This document shows, one piece after another, positions 46,450 through 57,480 of a stretch of 64,000 nucleotides of DNA. Location: the NCBI RefSeq assembly GCF_037893015.1, contig NC_133658.1, positions 888,022,080 through 888,086,079 of the forward strand. The letters run 5' to 3'. A program made the translations under genes and the position numbers. Numbering within the stretch: position 1 is the first letter of the stretch; each line of letters opens with the position of its first letter. Below the pieces are notes generated by a model. The model was not told where the DNA came from. It was given only the letters and a program-made list of their open reading frames with translations, and searched no databases. The stretch is from Macrotis lagotis. Lineage: Eukaryota; Chordata; Mammalia; Peramelemorphia; Peramelidae.

Positions 46450-47290
46450 ATTTTTATATATAGTTCCTGTACTCCCACCCTCGGGTAGGCCCTCATCGGC
46501 TCATGGCTAGATTATTGCAGTAGCCTGCTGGGGGGTCTGCCTGCCACAAATCTGCCCACACCAGTCAATCTACCACCCAGCCATCAAACTGACTTGTGAA
46601 AGTCCAAGTCATGCCATGCCTCACACACATGCCCACACACCCGATTCAGTCAACACCAGGGAGTCCCTGCTATCTCTTGGATCAAAAGTAAAATTCTTGT
46701 TTGTCCTACCTAAAAGTCTGTCATAAGTTAACCCTTCCATGTATTTTACAGTTCAGTGACTAGTTGCCTCGATTTTTCTGAGAATTTATCTCTCAATTCT
46801 GGCCTTTTTTTTTTTTTTTTAGGTTTTTGTAAGGCCAACAGGGTTAAGTGGCTTGCCCAAGGCCACATGGCTAGGTAATTATTAAATGTCTGAAACCCAG
46901 GTACTCCTGACTCCATGGCGGGTGCTCTATCCACGCGCCACCTAGCTGCCCCTCCTAATTTTTTTTTTTTTAGGTTTACTTCTGGCCATTTTCACTCACT
47001 GTTCCCCATGCATGAAATGCTCTCCTTGCCTCTTGACTTTCTTCAAATTTCCTCTAAAATCCTGCCTTCCTCAAGAATTCCTTTCCCAGTTTTCTTTCAT
47101 GTTAATGTCTTCCCTTTGGTGGTTATCTTGAATTTATCTTATTTGTATGTAATCGTTTGTTTGCATGTTATCTCCTTGATTAGATTGTGAATTCCTTGAG
47201 AACAAAGACTTTTTTGTGCCTTTATATTTATTTATTAGCAAAATGCTTGTCACATAGTAGGCTCTCAATAAATATTCCTTGACTTGTGGA
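46450..47290 (+). repeat. L2-type LINE remnant (tentative) split by a SINE
   Basis: TTGCAGTAGCCTGCTGGGG, then GAAATGCTCTCCTTGCCTC, then TAGATTGTGAATTCCTTGAG and AGTAGGCTCTCAATAAATAT match the L2 3' order. The WSINE-type copy at 46802-46952 separates the parts. Confidence 0.5.
46802..46952 (-). repeat. WSINE-type SINE
   Basis: Long T run, GGTTTTTGTAAGGCCAACAG through GCGCCACCTAGCTGCCCC. Minus strand, inserted in the L2-like sequence. Confidence 0.9.
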
Positions 47291-47345
47291 TTTTTATCTG
47301 CATTTTCTGAGATTCTCTTTTTAGCACTTTGAAAATGGGGGTTCT

Positions 47346-47507
47346 GGGGCAACCAGGTGGTGCATTGGATAGAGCACCGGCCCTGGAGTCAGGAAGACTT
47401 GAGTTCAAGCCCTGCCTCAGACATTTAATAATTATCTAGCTGTTTGACCTTGGTCAGGTCTCTTAAGCCCATTGCCTTGCAAAAACCAAAAAAAGAAAAA
47501 ACTAGGG
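47346..47507 (+). repeat. WSINE-type SINE
   Basis: GGGGCAACCAGGTGGTGCAT to ATTGCCTTGCAAAAACC and A run. GGGGTTCT is repeated on both sides. Confidence 0.85.
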
Positions 47508-47900
47508 GTTCTAATTGCTACTTAAATGACATCAAATTTTAAAAAAAATCTATTTTTTGGATAGATTAGTATAGATCAAAAGGTTTAATAACTTGTGGAC
47601 TAGGACAAACAAGCTTCGCCTTCCCATCAGGCCTTAAGAAATTTTGGAGACTGAAACTCTGTACCCCTGTGACTACTTGGAGGGAAAATGAAAAAAAGGT
47701 AAAGGCAAGATGTATTTATTAAGTGCTTTTGTCTGGAGACACAAATACAAGCAATAAGGAAGACAGGTCCTTGCCCTCAACAAGCCTTCATTCTAATGGT
47801 GAAGACAACACACAACAGGGAGTTGAAAAGATGAAAGGCAAATGAAAGGTGACTGCTGGTCTGAACTCCTTCCCAAAATGGCAATCCTGATAGGAATTTT

Positions 47901-48048
47901 TTTTTTTAGATTTTTCAAGGCAATGGGGTTAAGTGGCTTGTCCAAGGCCACATGGCTAGGTAATTATTAAGTGTCTGAGGCCGGATTTGAACCCAGGTAC
48001 TCCTGACTCCAAGGCCGGTGCTCTATCCACTGCGCCACCTAGCCACCC
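47901..48048 (-). repeat. WSINE-type SINE
   Basis: T run, TTTTTCAAGGCAATGGGG to GCGCCACCTAGCCACCC. TGATAGGAATTT flanks it as target duplication. Confidence 0.9.
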
Positions 48049-48959
48049 GCATGATAGGAATTTACCAATAGGAGAAAGGCCACCGGAAGGGGGTGATGTT
48101 GTAAGGTGAGAAGGCAACTGACTCATAGTGGTAATTTCTGGAGTATCATAAGTAGAACTGAAGAGGAAATGGGTGAGAAATAAGGAAGTGGAACTGAGTC
48201 TGAGATGCTTTAGAACCTTGGTGACTGAAATCAGCTTTTCGGAGTAGTGCATCATACCCATTTCTGAACTTGTCAGCTCAGCTTCATTTGTAAGCTCCTG
48301 GAGAGTGTTCTGCACACAGCTTCGGCTTAGCACAGTCCTTTCTGTTGGACAGAATTAGGATCTGGTCATTGCAGACTGTATAGGACAGTTCATCTGGTTT
48401 GGGGTTGTTTGTTTAATTTTGTTTTTAGCAGACTGTGGTTGTGCAGATATAGCAGTCAAAAAAATGAATGAGTTCTTGGGTGGTCCTCAGAATAGCAATT
48501 GATGAGATTTCCACTACCTGTCCACTCTTGGATCATACCTTCAGAACTGTGTCTGGTGGTGTCATCATGATTTTGGAAGGTCTTTTTCAACCGGAATATT
48601 CATAGAGTAGCCACTAAGAGGAAGAAGGGTCTTGAAAAGTTCTATGAGAATTGGTGGAAGGACTTTTGAGGGTATTTTGTCTGGGGCAGGGGGTGTGTGT
48701 GAAGGAAGAAATGATAACTCTGTGTGAGTATCTGAAAGAGTTGACATGTGGAAGAGGTACAGTAGACACTGTCTGACCCTAGAGGATGGAAGAAGTAGAA
48801 GTAATGAGTGGAAATTGCAGAGGTAGATTTTGGCACAAGTTGTTTCCTTATAACTTGACCTACCCAAGAGTGGGATGGGATGCTTTGGGAAGTGGTGACA
48901 TGGTGAAAAGTTAGGTGTATTTGGCTCTTAGTAGTCTACACTGAGAGCCAGATCAATCA

Positions 48960-50060
48960 ATAAACATTTTTTTCATTCAATAAACATTGGTCACCTGCTC
49001 TACATCAAGTGATAAATGTTAGCAGCAGAAGGCAGTCCCAGCCCTCAAGAAGCCTACAGTCTAATGAGAGAAACAAGTGATCACATATACAGTCAAACTG
49101 TACAAAATAAATGGGAAATAAAGAGGGAAAGCTCTAGAGGGGATGTGGAAACGGCTTCCTGGAGGTGGGATTTTAGTTGGGACTTACTTAAAGGAGACCA
49201 GTAAATAGAGGTGAGGAGGAAAGGTATTCCAGGTGTGGGGAATAGCCAGAGAAAATACCCAGAGCCCAGAGATGGAATCTTGTTTTTGGAACAGCCACAA
49301 GACCAGTTTCACTTTTTTTTTTGAAGAGTACGTTGGTGGTGGTGGTGGTGGTGCAGTGAATAGATCACCAGCCTTGGAGTCAGGAGGTCCAGAGTTCAAA
49401 TGTGACCTCAGATACTAATTACCTAGCTGCGTGACCTTGGGCAAGTCACAACCCCATTGCCTAATCCAAAAAAAAAGAGTACATGGTAGGAAAGTAAGGT
49501 GAAAGAAGACTGGAGAGATAGGAGAGGGCCAGGTTATGAAGGGCTTTGAATGCCAGACAAAGGATTTTGTATTTTTTTTTCCTTGGAGATATTGAATTTA
49601 ACATGGTAGACCCACACTTTTAGAAAACCACTTTGGTAGTTGAATGAAAGATGGAGTAGAGTAAGAGAGGCTTGAGGCATAAGCCCAGTAAGGACCTGCA
49701 CCAGGTGGTGGCCATGCCAAAGGAAAGAAAGAAGACTGTAAAGGGGGTGTAACAAAGGTAAAACCGATAGACCTAGCAACGAATTGGATATGGGGGGTGG
49801 TGAAAGAGTGGAGAGATAAGAATGATGTCTAGGAGGCAATCCTGGGTGACTGGAAGGGTCACCCCCTACAATAATGGGGAATACTTTTTGGGAAATATAA
49901 TAGGTTCCATTTTGGACATGTTGAATTTAAGACATTTACAAACATCCAGTTTGAGTGTCCATCAGACGGTTGGAGATATAAGACAGGAGAGATAGAAGGG
50001 ACAGGTTAATACTGAGATCTACTCTTCAATGGCAAAGTTTATTCCTCCACTTACAGGGAA
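48960..50060 (+). repeat. Unclassified interspersed repeat with a SINE inside
   Basis: Purine-rich text beginning AATAAACATTTTTTTC and including GAAGGGCTTTGAATGCCAGA, CCACTTTGGTAGTTGAATG and CATTTTGGACATGTTGAATT. Related text occurs at 56280-56870 and 60540-60860 and in TAS1R1 and NOL9 introns, so it is an old dispersed family that I cannot name. Confidence 0.6.
49331..49476 (+). repeat. WSINE-type SINE
   Basis: GGTGGTGGTGGTGGTGCAG head, GGTCCAGAGTTCAAATGTGA, tail CATTGCCTAATCC plus A run. AGAGTAC is repeated on both sides. The GGT repeat in its head is unusual. Confidence 0.8.
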
Positions 50061-50529
50061 GTGTCTACTGTGTTCTCTAAATTTTTCATGATTCAGGAAA
50101 TCTGTCATTTAAAAGCCCCTCCCTATCCACACCCCCCCCAACCTCAAGGAGGCAGACTTGGTGCTCATCATTGGTAACCCATCCCAGCTGGAAAAGAAAT
50201 GAGTACTCCATTTTATAAGGAGGTGAATTAAAGTTGGAGGCCAAGAGAAGACAAGATCTAGGGCTCCATTTCACAACCACACACAAAAGGAGTGATAGCG
50301 CAGTGGAATAGATAAAGAAGAGTCCTGGTCCTGGGCAACCCTGGGACAATCCACATATCAGCTCTGGATCTCAGCTTCCTCCTTGATAAAATGATGCTGC
50401 TGCTCTCAGAAGAACCTTCCAGCTCCAAGTCAATGATCTTACCGTCTTTTAAATACATCATCTTGGATCCTAAGCGCCCTCCACTGACTTCGGTAATCAG
50501 TAAAGTGAAGGGGTTTAGAACAGTTCTCT

Positions 50530-50720
50530 TGTCTGTGATCCATTAGTTTTCTGTGAGCCTCAGTTTCTTCCTCTGTAAAATGAAGGTGTTGGACTAGATG
50601 ACCTCTATGGTCTTTTCCTTTAAGTGGGGGGGGGGCTTCCTCTGGGCCTCAGTTTCCTCCTGCATAAACTGGGGGGGGGCTGGACAAATGACCCTTGGGG
50701 TCCCTGTCAGTCTTCTTTGA
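50530..50720. repeat. Duplicated MIR-type tail with G runs
   Basis: CCTCAGTTTCTTCCTCTGTA and CCTCAGTTTCCTCCTGCATA begin two copies about 100 bp apart, each followed by a G-rich run, a GGAC word and a GATGACC- or AATGACC-type word. Confidence 0.55.
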
Positions 50721-51251
50721 TGGCTTTTGTGTTAATATCCCAACAGACATGAGTTACCCATGCCCTGTCCATCTTGACTTCAATCTCAAAAGCTCTTTTT
50801 GTTTTTTTTAAATCCTGACTCATTTGAAAACAGACAGAATCTGTGCCTATAACCCTCCCTTTTAAAGAGTTAAAGCTTTAGCTAATCCAGTCTTAATTCT
50901 CCCCATATGGTTGGGCCTGGCAGCAGAGGAAAGAGTTGGCTGACAGATCAGCCTGAACAGTGGCTAAGATAAATATGGGGGCCATCTGTGCAGCTAAGGG
51001 AAAAAAAAATTCATGTGAAGTACAGACAGACCCTGCTAAGTTAAACATATTTCTGAGACTTTGCTAGGAAAAAAAAGGAGGGGCTGCCAGCGGGGTGGGG
51101 TGGGGAGGAGGAGGCGGGGAGAGAGACACCAGAGATCAGGCAAAGTCGGTTGTCTCAAGGGGAAGGGGGTCTATTCCGAAAATTCTGGTGGATTGAATAA
51201 TCAGATTGGGAAACGGGGAAGGGAGCTAGGGAGACAGTGATGTGCCCAGGC

Positions 51252-51265
51252 GTTCCCATGGCAAC
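51252..51265. promoter_or_regulatory. Perfect RFX X-box
   Basis: GTTCCCATGGCAAC fits both half-sites of the RFX consensus. It sits 48 bases upstream of a TATA box. Confidence 0.65.
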
Positions 51266-51312
51266 CCGCCCTGACGCTGCGATGATGCTCAGAACACTGT
51301 GGTCTGGGTTTT

Positions 51313-51319
51313 TATAAAG
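51313..51319 (+). promoter_or_regulatory. Candidate TATA box
   Basis: TATAAAG in TTTTTATAAAGGGCTGG, preceded by GC-richer sequence with TGACG and the X-box. The expected start is near 51343. PLEKHG5 is the gene expected here by synteny. Confidence 0.5.
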
Positions 51320-51342
51320 GGCTGGAAAATCAGCTCCCGCAG

Positions 51343-52023
51343 ACTGCGACCATTTCTCCCCCAAGCCAGGGCCAGGGAGGTGTCAGGCGGGTCTGGGAAG
51401 CTACCAGCCTTGAAGGACTTCCTCCTTGCTGAGGACAGTGGCTGGCTGGCAGAGGAGGGGCTGACACTGGAGAGAAGAGTTTTCATAGCCTGGGTGTCTG
51501 GACTGAAGTAGAGAAGCTTGGTCAGTGTTTGGCAAATTGAATCGAACCACAGGACCAGGCAGCCGTGTGCGGGGCGAGCTGCGCAGCTCCAGTGCCTGGA
51601 GATGGACACGCCACAAGCCACGACTGAAGGAGCCATACATTCCAACGTACAGCACCCAAGGGCTTCCTGAGAAGAAACAACCTAGCAGGAGCTGAAAGCT
51701 TCATATTCTTTTGGCACAAAGACAGAGCAACTGAAAAAATCAGGACCAGGGCTGAGTCTGAGAGGAGCCCTTCATCCGTCTCCAGGCTGCTCTCTGGCAA
51801 AGCCGGCCAAGCAAGGCCAGAAGATTGGGGGTCAGTGCTGTCCCGATGCCATCCTGATAGGAGGGCTTTAACAGGCAGGATCAGCTGGCTGGCACCCCCC
51901 CCTATCTAGGGGCTCCCCAGGCTAGTGAGCCTCCAGTCCCAACTGCATAAAGGAACATGAGCTCAGTTCTGACAAAATACGGGTCTCCACCACGCAGCTG
52001 GCTCAACCTGCGCCTGGGAACCA
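51343..52023 (+). other. Candidate first exon of PLEKHG5 (hypothesis)
   Basis: Repeat-free, moderately GC-rich sequence follows the TATA box and ends at a strong donor, ACCA/GTGAGTATG, at 52023/52024. A 22-codon frame from ATG 51957 (MSSVLTKYGSPPRSWLNL) crosses the donor in phase 1. I do not recognise it, so the exon may be untranslated. Assignment to PLEKHG5 rests only on the human gene order. Confidence 0.3.
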
Positions 52024-52554
52024 GTGAGTATGTTTTTATTCCCCCTTGCCCTCCCCATCCATCCCTAAAATAGGAGGTGGGCTATGCAGACAGAGGGTTT
52101 TTGGAGAATGCAACTGAGTCTTGTCTTCCTGAATCAGCTGATGAATAGCCAGGAGCTTTAATGACTTTGATGGGTTGGAAGCATTTCTCTGCAGTGAGAA
52201 TAATCAGTAGGGAGATATATTGAGTACAAAGGTCCAAAGCATCCCTGCTTAGCCAGGAGGGAAGAATCAGGAGTGACTTCAGAGCAGGGATAATATCCTG
52301 TTCTGGGAAGGAGGACACAGCTAGAGGACAGTTCCTTTCTGAGCCAAAGATGAGACACCTCTTGGGAACAGCTCCCACATGTCTCCAGGGTCATGGCAGC
52401 AGTGGCTTGTCCAGGATGGTTTTGGTGCATCAGAATTGTGGTGATGACAGCCTGTCCTTGGGAGAACATTCTAGCTGCAAGCTGACTCAGAACTTCTAGA
52501 CCCTCTGGCAAGGACACCTAGATGGGTTACTATAGCCTTGTAAGCTGTCAGAGG

Positions 52555-52647
52555 GTGCGTGTGTGTGTGTGTGTATGTGTGTGTGTGTGTGTGTGTGTAT
52601 ATGTTCCTGTATACCTGTGTGTATGTGTGTGTGTGTGGGGGGGAATG
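52555..52647. repeat. GT microsatellite
   Basis: Interrupted GT runs with GTAT units, ending in a run of seven Gs. Confidence 0.9.
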
Positions 52648-52976
52648 TGAACTATCACGATAGATGTTAAAAACACAATAGACAAATGTTTTGCTGATGC
52701 TTTTGTTATATTTTATTTACATTGCTTTCATTTCTAAGGACCCCCTTTCACCTATTACAGAAGTTAGGCATTAAGCAACAAAATAAACCCATAAAACACC
52801 ATCCATTGACCAGAACACCAACATGAAATTCCCAAAAGATGGCAAGCATTCAGTTTAATTCACTTTTTAAAATAAAAATATGCTGTGTAGTAATTTTGTG
52901 GAGAAGGGAGAAAAAGAAGGGGATTAGGTTAACTAAATCAATGACCCAATGCTAACTTCAGAGGTTGGTCTGATCA

Positions 52977-53028
52977 CACACATGCACACACACATGCACA
53001 CACACACACAAACACAAACACACAAACA
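52977..53028. repeat. CA microsatellite
   Basis: CACA runs with ATG and AA interruptions just left of the inverted-repeat arm. Confidence 0.9.
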
Positions 53029-53089
53029 TGAGACTGAAAATGGAGTGATCCTTGGCTCCTCAAGATGTCTTCAAATCAGATGAATCCAT

Positions 53090-53545
53090 GAACCAGGCAG
53101 TCTGGGACGGAAAGGGCCTTGGACATGAGCCTTCAAGTGCTGGAGACGATGAATCAGGAGCCAGAATCAGGTTCCCCCCCAGCTTCTCGGTGTCAGTATC
53201 TTTCCGAGGCAACACTGCCACGACATCCCAGCACCCCCACCCGCACCTCCACCAACACCACCACAGCAGCAGCAAAATGAGATGACACAAGGAAAAACCC
53301 AAACCATCTGAGCAACACCATCAGCACTAGCAGCTGGGAAGGTCCCATCCAGGAAAGGCCTCCGGCTTCCTTCTTGTTCTACTCAGCTGGAGTTGCACAT
53401 TTGGGGAAGTTTCTTTTTCTTTTTTTTTTTTAAAAAGCCAGATCAATGAAAGTCTTAAGTCTCAGATCCCAAGAACAGGGTGTGTCACTGAGGAAGGGAA
53501 CCACATCCAAGTGAGGTTGGTTGAGACTAACATGGCCAAGGTCAT
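53090..53545. repeat. Left arm of a large inverted repeat
   Basis: Its reverse complement matches 55070-55540. The core 53243-53363 is identical over 121 bases (ends GGAGGCCTTTCC and TTGGTGGAGGTGC in the right-arm sense), while the outer and inner parts are visibly diverged. Confidence 0.9.
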
Positions 53546-54017
53546 TTCTGCTCCCTGTTGTCCCCAACCCCTCTCTCTCCTGTTGGTACCTGCTACCCTC
53601 CACTCTCATGTGCCTCCCCTTGTTCATATTCACTGGGTCTTTGCCCCCATCCCTTCCTCAAATCTCTCTACTTTGGTATATGCCAGACTTTCTCAGACCT
53701 TTTCCTCCCATCTCCTTTCTTTCCATCCTTTTTTTTTTTCTTTTCTGTGTCCTATCCAGGCCCCAAATCTAGTCAAGGGAAGGAAAAGGGAATCTGAACT
53801 GATATATGTGCTTTACATAAACAACTTTTATCTCATTTGATCCTCACCACAACCCTTCAATTGAGGAAACTGAGACAAAGAAGAGTTAAATGACTTGTCC
53901 AGAGTCCCTTGGCTAAGAGTCAACTACCCTCTAGATAAGAAAAAGATTTATATTGATGATATGAATATGATCCATCTGGGTCATGGGTCATGGGTCATTA
54001 CCTTTCTAGCAGGTTAC

Positions 54018-54920
54018 ACAATTGCTTCTTTATTTGTTTTTGAGGCAGTCAGGGTTAAGTGACTAGCCTAGGGTCACACAGCTAGTGAGGCTGAATTTAA
54101 ACTCAGGTCCTCCTGACCCCAGGGCTAGTGCTTTATCCATTGAACCAATCTAGCTGCCCCAACATAATTGATTTGTTTTTGGTGTTTATGGAATAATTGG
54201 GTTAAATGGCTTGCCCAAGGCCACACAGGTAATTATTAAGTGTCTGAGACTGGATTTGAACCCAGGTACTCCTGACTCCAGGGCTGGTGCTTTATCTACT
54301 GTGCCACCTAGCCGCCCCAACTTCCCCCTATAATTGATTCTTTTTTCTTTTCTTTTCTTTCCTTTTTTCTTTTTTTTGGTTTTTGTGGGGCAATGGAGTT
54401 AAGTGACATTCCCAAGGTCACACAGCTAGTGAGTGTCAAGAGTCTAAGGTCAGATTTGAAGTCAGGTTTTCCTGACCCCAGGGCTGGTGCTTTTCACTAA
54501 CTTAGTTACCCTAACATAATTGATTCTTTTTTGTTTTGTTTTACTTGGTAATGGGATTAAGTGACTCTCCCTTGTTCATACACCTAAATATTAAGTGTCT
54601 GAGGTCAGATTTGAACTCAGGTCCTCCTGACCCCAGGGCTGGTGCTTTATCCACTGTGCCACATAGCTGCCACCCATAATTGATTCTTATCAGGTACTGC
54701 TGACTCCAGGGCAGGGGCTCTATCTACTGTGCCACCCAGCTGCCCCCCCCATAATTGATTTTTTAGGTTTTTTTGCAAGGCAAATGGGGGTTAAGTGGCT
54801 TGCCCAAGGCCACACAGCTAGGTAATTAAGTATCTGAGACCGGATTTGAACCCAGGTACTCCTGACTCCAAGGCCGGTGCTTTATCCACTACGCCACCTA
54901 GCCGCCCCCATAATTCATTC
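54018..54920 (-). repeat. Run of same-strand SINEs separated by one repeated target word
   Basis: Five near-complete minus-strand copies lie at about 54031-54160, 54175-54318, 54341-54512, 54531-54673 and 54761-54908, plus a head fragment at 54690-54748. The word ATAATTGATT or a close variant stands before, between and after them (54018, 54163, 54329, 54515, 54675, 54750, 54909). The copies differ in sequence and family (some MAR1-like, some WSINE-like), so they are separate insertions. Confidence 0.85.
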
Positions 54921-55069
54921 TTGATGGAGGCTCCTTAAGTGATAGGTAGCGGCTATTTCCTTTGACTATGCATAAGGTCAACCCTGTGAGTAGGCTTTAT
55001 TGAAACAAGATCTGGCTCCTGTGTCACCACATCTCTTAAGATGCCTGACCCGAATCCTTTCTTGCTACG

Positions 55070-55540
55070 AGGGTCAGAAGCTTCCTAAGATACCTTAAAC
55101 TAAAGCCTGGCTCCATTTGGTGGTCCCCCTCCTCATTAATGCACCCTGTTCTCAGGATCCCTGAGACTAATGTAGACTTTCATTGACCTGACTTAAAAAA
55201 AAAAAAGGAAACTTCCCTAAATGTTCAATCGAAACTTTGGGTTCAGTGACCCTAGGAGGAAGCTGGAGGCCTTTCCTGGATGGGACCTTCCCAGCTGCTA
55301 GTGCTGATGGTGTTGCTCAGATGGTTTGGGTTTTTCCTTGTGTCATCTCATTTTGCTGCTGCTGTGGTGGTGTTGGTGGAGGTGCAGGTGGGGGTGCTGG
55401 GATGTCGTGGCAGTGTTGCCTTGGAAAGATACTGACACTGAGAAGCTGGGGGGACCTGAGACTGGCTCCTAATTCATCATCTCCAGCATCTGAAGGATCA
55501 TGTCCAAGACCCTTTCCATCACAACCTTGTGGGTTTGTTG
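55070..55540. repeat. Right arm of the large inverted repeat
   Basis: Pairs with 53090-53545. The core 55265-55385 is a perfect 121-bp match to the left core. An open frame on the plus strand (from 55237) and one on the minus strand of the left arm are of different reading, so I do not call a gene. Confidence 0.9.
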
Positions 55541-55794
55541 ATTTAGAACTGAAAGAGACCCTCAAAGTCATCTAGTGTCAGGCAACTGGAGATTGCTTAG
55601 TTTATCTTTATGACTAAAAAGGACCTTGAGATTATTTAATCTTAACCTTTCTTTCTTAGGAAAGAAAAAAATTAAATATATTTCAGTAGACTTAGTTTCC
55701 TTTGTAACCCTATTTTATTTTATTGACTTAAAATTTTGATTCAAAGAAGAGGTCTTTGGCATAAAGACTAAGAATTCCTGACTTCCAGGCTAAC

Positions 55795-55935
55795 CCTTTC
55801 ACTTTATAGATAAAGAAACTGAAGCGAGCATGGTTAAGTTTGCCCAAAGTCACACAACTAGCAAGTGTCTAAGGTTGCATTTGAACTCAAGTCTTCCTGA
55901 TTCTAGGTGCCATACTGTTTCAGCTAGCTGCCTCA
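55795..55935 (-). repeat. MIR/MAR-type SINE remnant
   Basis: TATAGATAAAGAAACTGAAG, CACACAACTAGCAAGTGTC and TTGAACTCAAGTCTTCCTGA in minus-strand order. Confidence 0.65.
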
Positions 55936-56279
55936 GTGACCGCAATGATGCATCTAAAGGGCCTATTTATAGGCTCAAATGAAGGAACTGGCCTGGATGA
56001 CCTCTGAAGTCCATTTTATGATTCTAAATGTGGAACTTGGGCCTTGAATTAGACATAGACTGCCTCAGGGCCTTTTGGCTGCTACTGTCCCTGCAGTTGG
56101 ACAGTCTGGCCAGGTGATTCCTTTTCTATGTCTTATTGCCAGGTGTCCCTGTCAAATTATTGATTATGAATCCTGAGAGTAGAAAAAAATTTGGCATGCG
56201 TGGCCAATCCATGTATATTTATTAACTGCATAATAGATTACTGTCCTAACAACCATAAAATAGAAATGAGACCTGATAA

Positions 56280-56870
56280 AGATGAAATAATATTTGGTTT
56301 TAGAGTTAACTGGGAGCAATTGAATGAGCTTTTGGAAAATCCCTTTGGCAGTTGAATGGAGGATGGATTGAAGATGGGGAGACCATTCAAAAAGGCTACT
56401 GCAATAATCCAGGGGAGAGGGATTGAGTAACTGAAGTGGCCTGATAGTTGAGTGAGTAGAGAGAGGGGTCAGTTGAGATGTTTGGATGGGAGAAATGACG
56501 AGACTTGGCTACTGATTGTATACATGCAATGATAGAAAGTGAGGCTTTTAAAAAATGACAACGATATTATGAGCCTGGTAAGGCTGGAAAGATGGTGGTG
56601 CCTTTGATGGTTGAGTTTGGAAGGGAAAGATCCTATAATGAGGTCTGTGATGCAGACTCATCCTATGAGGCTCCCCAAAATGAAAGAAAGGGTCTTCTCT
56701 TATTTACTGACCACTGCCTGGGATCAAAGAGCCTCCCTGAGGGGTATCAACTGAACCCACAAAGTGATTCGGGTGGAGCAGAGTGTGGTTGTCTTGGGGG
56801 TATGGGGGCAAACATTTTTTCCAATGACACTTGTTATAATTGCTGGTGGATTCCAAGGGCATAATGGTTA
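56280..56870 (+). repeat. Unclassified interspersed repeat
   Basis: AATCCCTTTGGCAGTTGAAT, GGCTACTGCAATAATCCAGG and AAAGATGGTGGTGCCTTTGA resemble text at 49.6-50.0 kb. Same dispersed family, unnamed. Confidence 0.5.
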
Positions 56871-57353
56871 GGTTATATCAGTTCTAAGATTATTATGTCT
56901 GTCTCAGAAGGAGGTTGGGAGTTTGGGCAGTGAAATGAGAGAGTGAGATACTAGCCATCTCCCTACTCTCTGACTAGCCCTTTATATAACCCTCAGCATT
57001 CTGATATGGCCCAATTTGGAGACCTGACCTCGTACAATCTGATACCTGTCTCTGAGGAGCAGGCCAAGGTAGCTCTATCCAAGGGAAGAGATTCTGGTTT
57101 TGCCCCCAACTGTCAGGTGACTCACTGAATCAAGACTTATAAAAGCTAATATGTCCTAATTGTCCTAAGTGGTTCCCAGGAGTTGAGCTTCAGGATAGTT
57201 GGAGTCTGGGGTCTTGAAAATTGTTGCTCCAGGAGGTAGGAGTGAAGCAGAGTAGGGATGAATAGACTTCCCATTGTAGGGCAAGGGTTAGAGGAACTTG
57301 AGAACTTGGGGGAAGGAGACTCAAAAGAATTCATACACACAAACGCATGTGCG

Positions 57354-57480
57354 CATGCACACACACATATCCTCTCTCAGTCTTTGTCTCTGTTTATCTA
57401 TCATTTCTTTATCATCTATCTATCATCTCTCTATCATCCATCCATCATCCATCTATCCATCCATCTATCTATCTATCTTG
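57354..57480. repeat. CA / ATCT / ATCC simple repeats
   Basis: CACACACA followed by TCTCT and then ATCT and CATC units to 57478. Confidence 0.85.

Larger units (their letters stand above)
41096..51240. other. Intergenic region downstream of NOL9
   Basis: 10 kb without a supportable exon. It holds MIR-type remnants (41285-41470, 45060-45200), a degraded plus-strand L1 with two SINEs in it (42620-44475), L2-like sequence (about 46450-47290) and five WSINE-type copies. A long unclassified interspersed repeat also occurs at 48960-50060. 44500-46400 is AT-rich, mostly unrecognised sequence. Confidence 0.7.

Noticed and set aside
51957-52023. 22-codon frame MSSVLTKYGSPPRSW... as a PLEKHG5 N-terminus
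   Set aside because: I do not recognise it in any PLEKHG5 isoform I know. It is kept only as part of a candidate untranslated exon.
53090-55540. A transposon with long terminal inverted repeats
   Set aside because: No target duplication at the outer ends and no transposase between the arms, only SINEs and simple DNA. A local inverted duplication or two copies of one repeat is simpler.
55237-55575. 112-codon plus-strand frame, and an 80-codon minus-strand frame at 53060-53302, both in the inverted repeat
   Set aside because: Although both end in a similar SSSPA-EGSCPRPFPSQ string, their N-terminal halves are in different frames. The similarity follows from the DNA duplication rather than a conserved protein.
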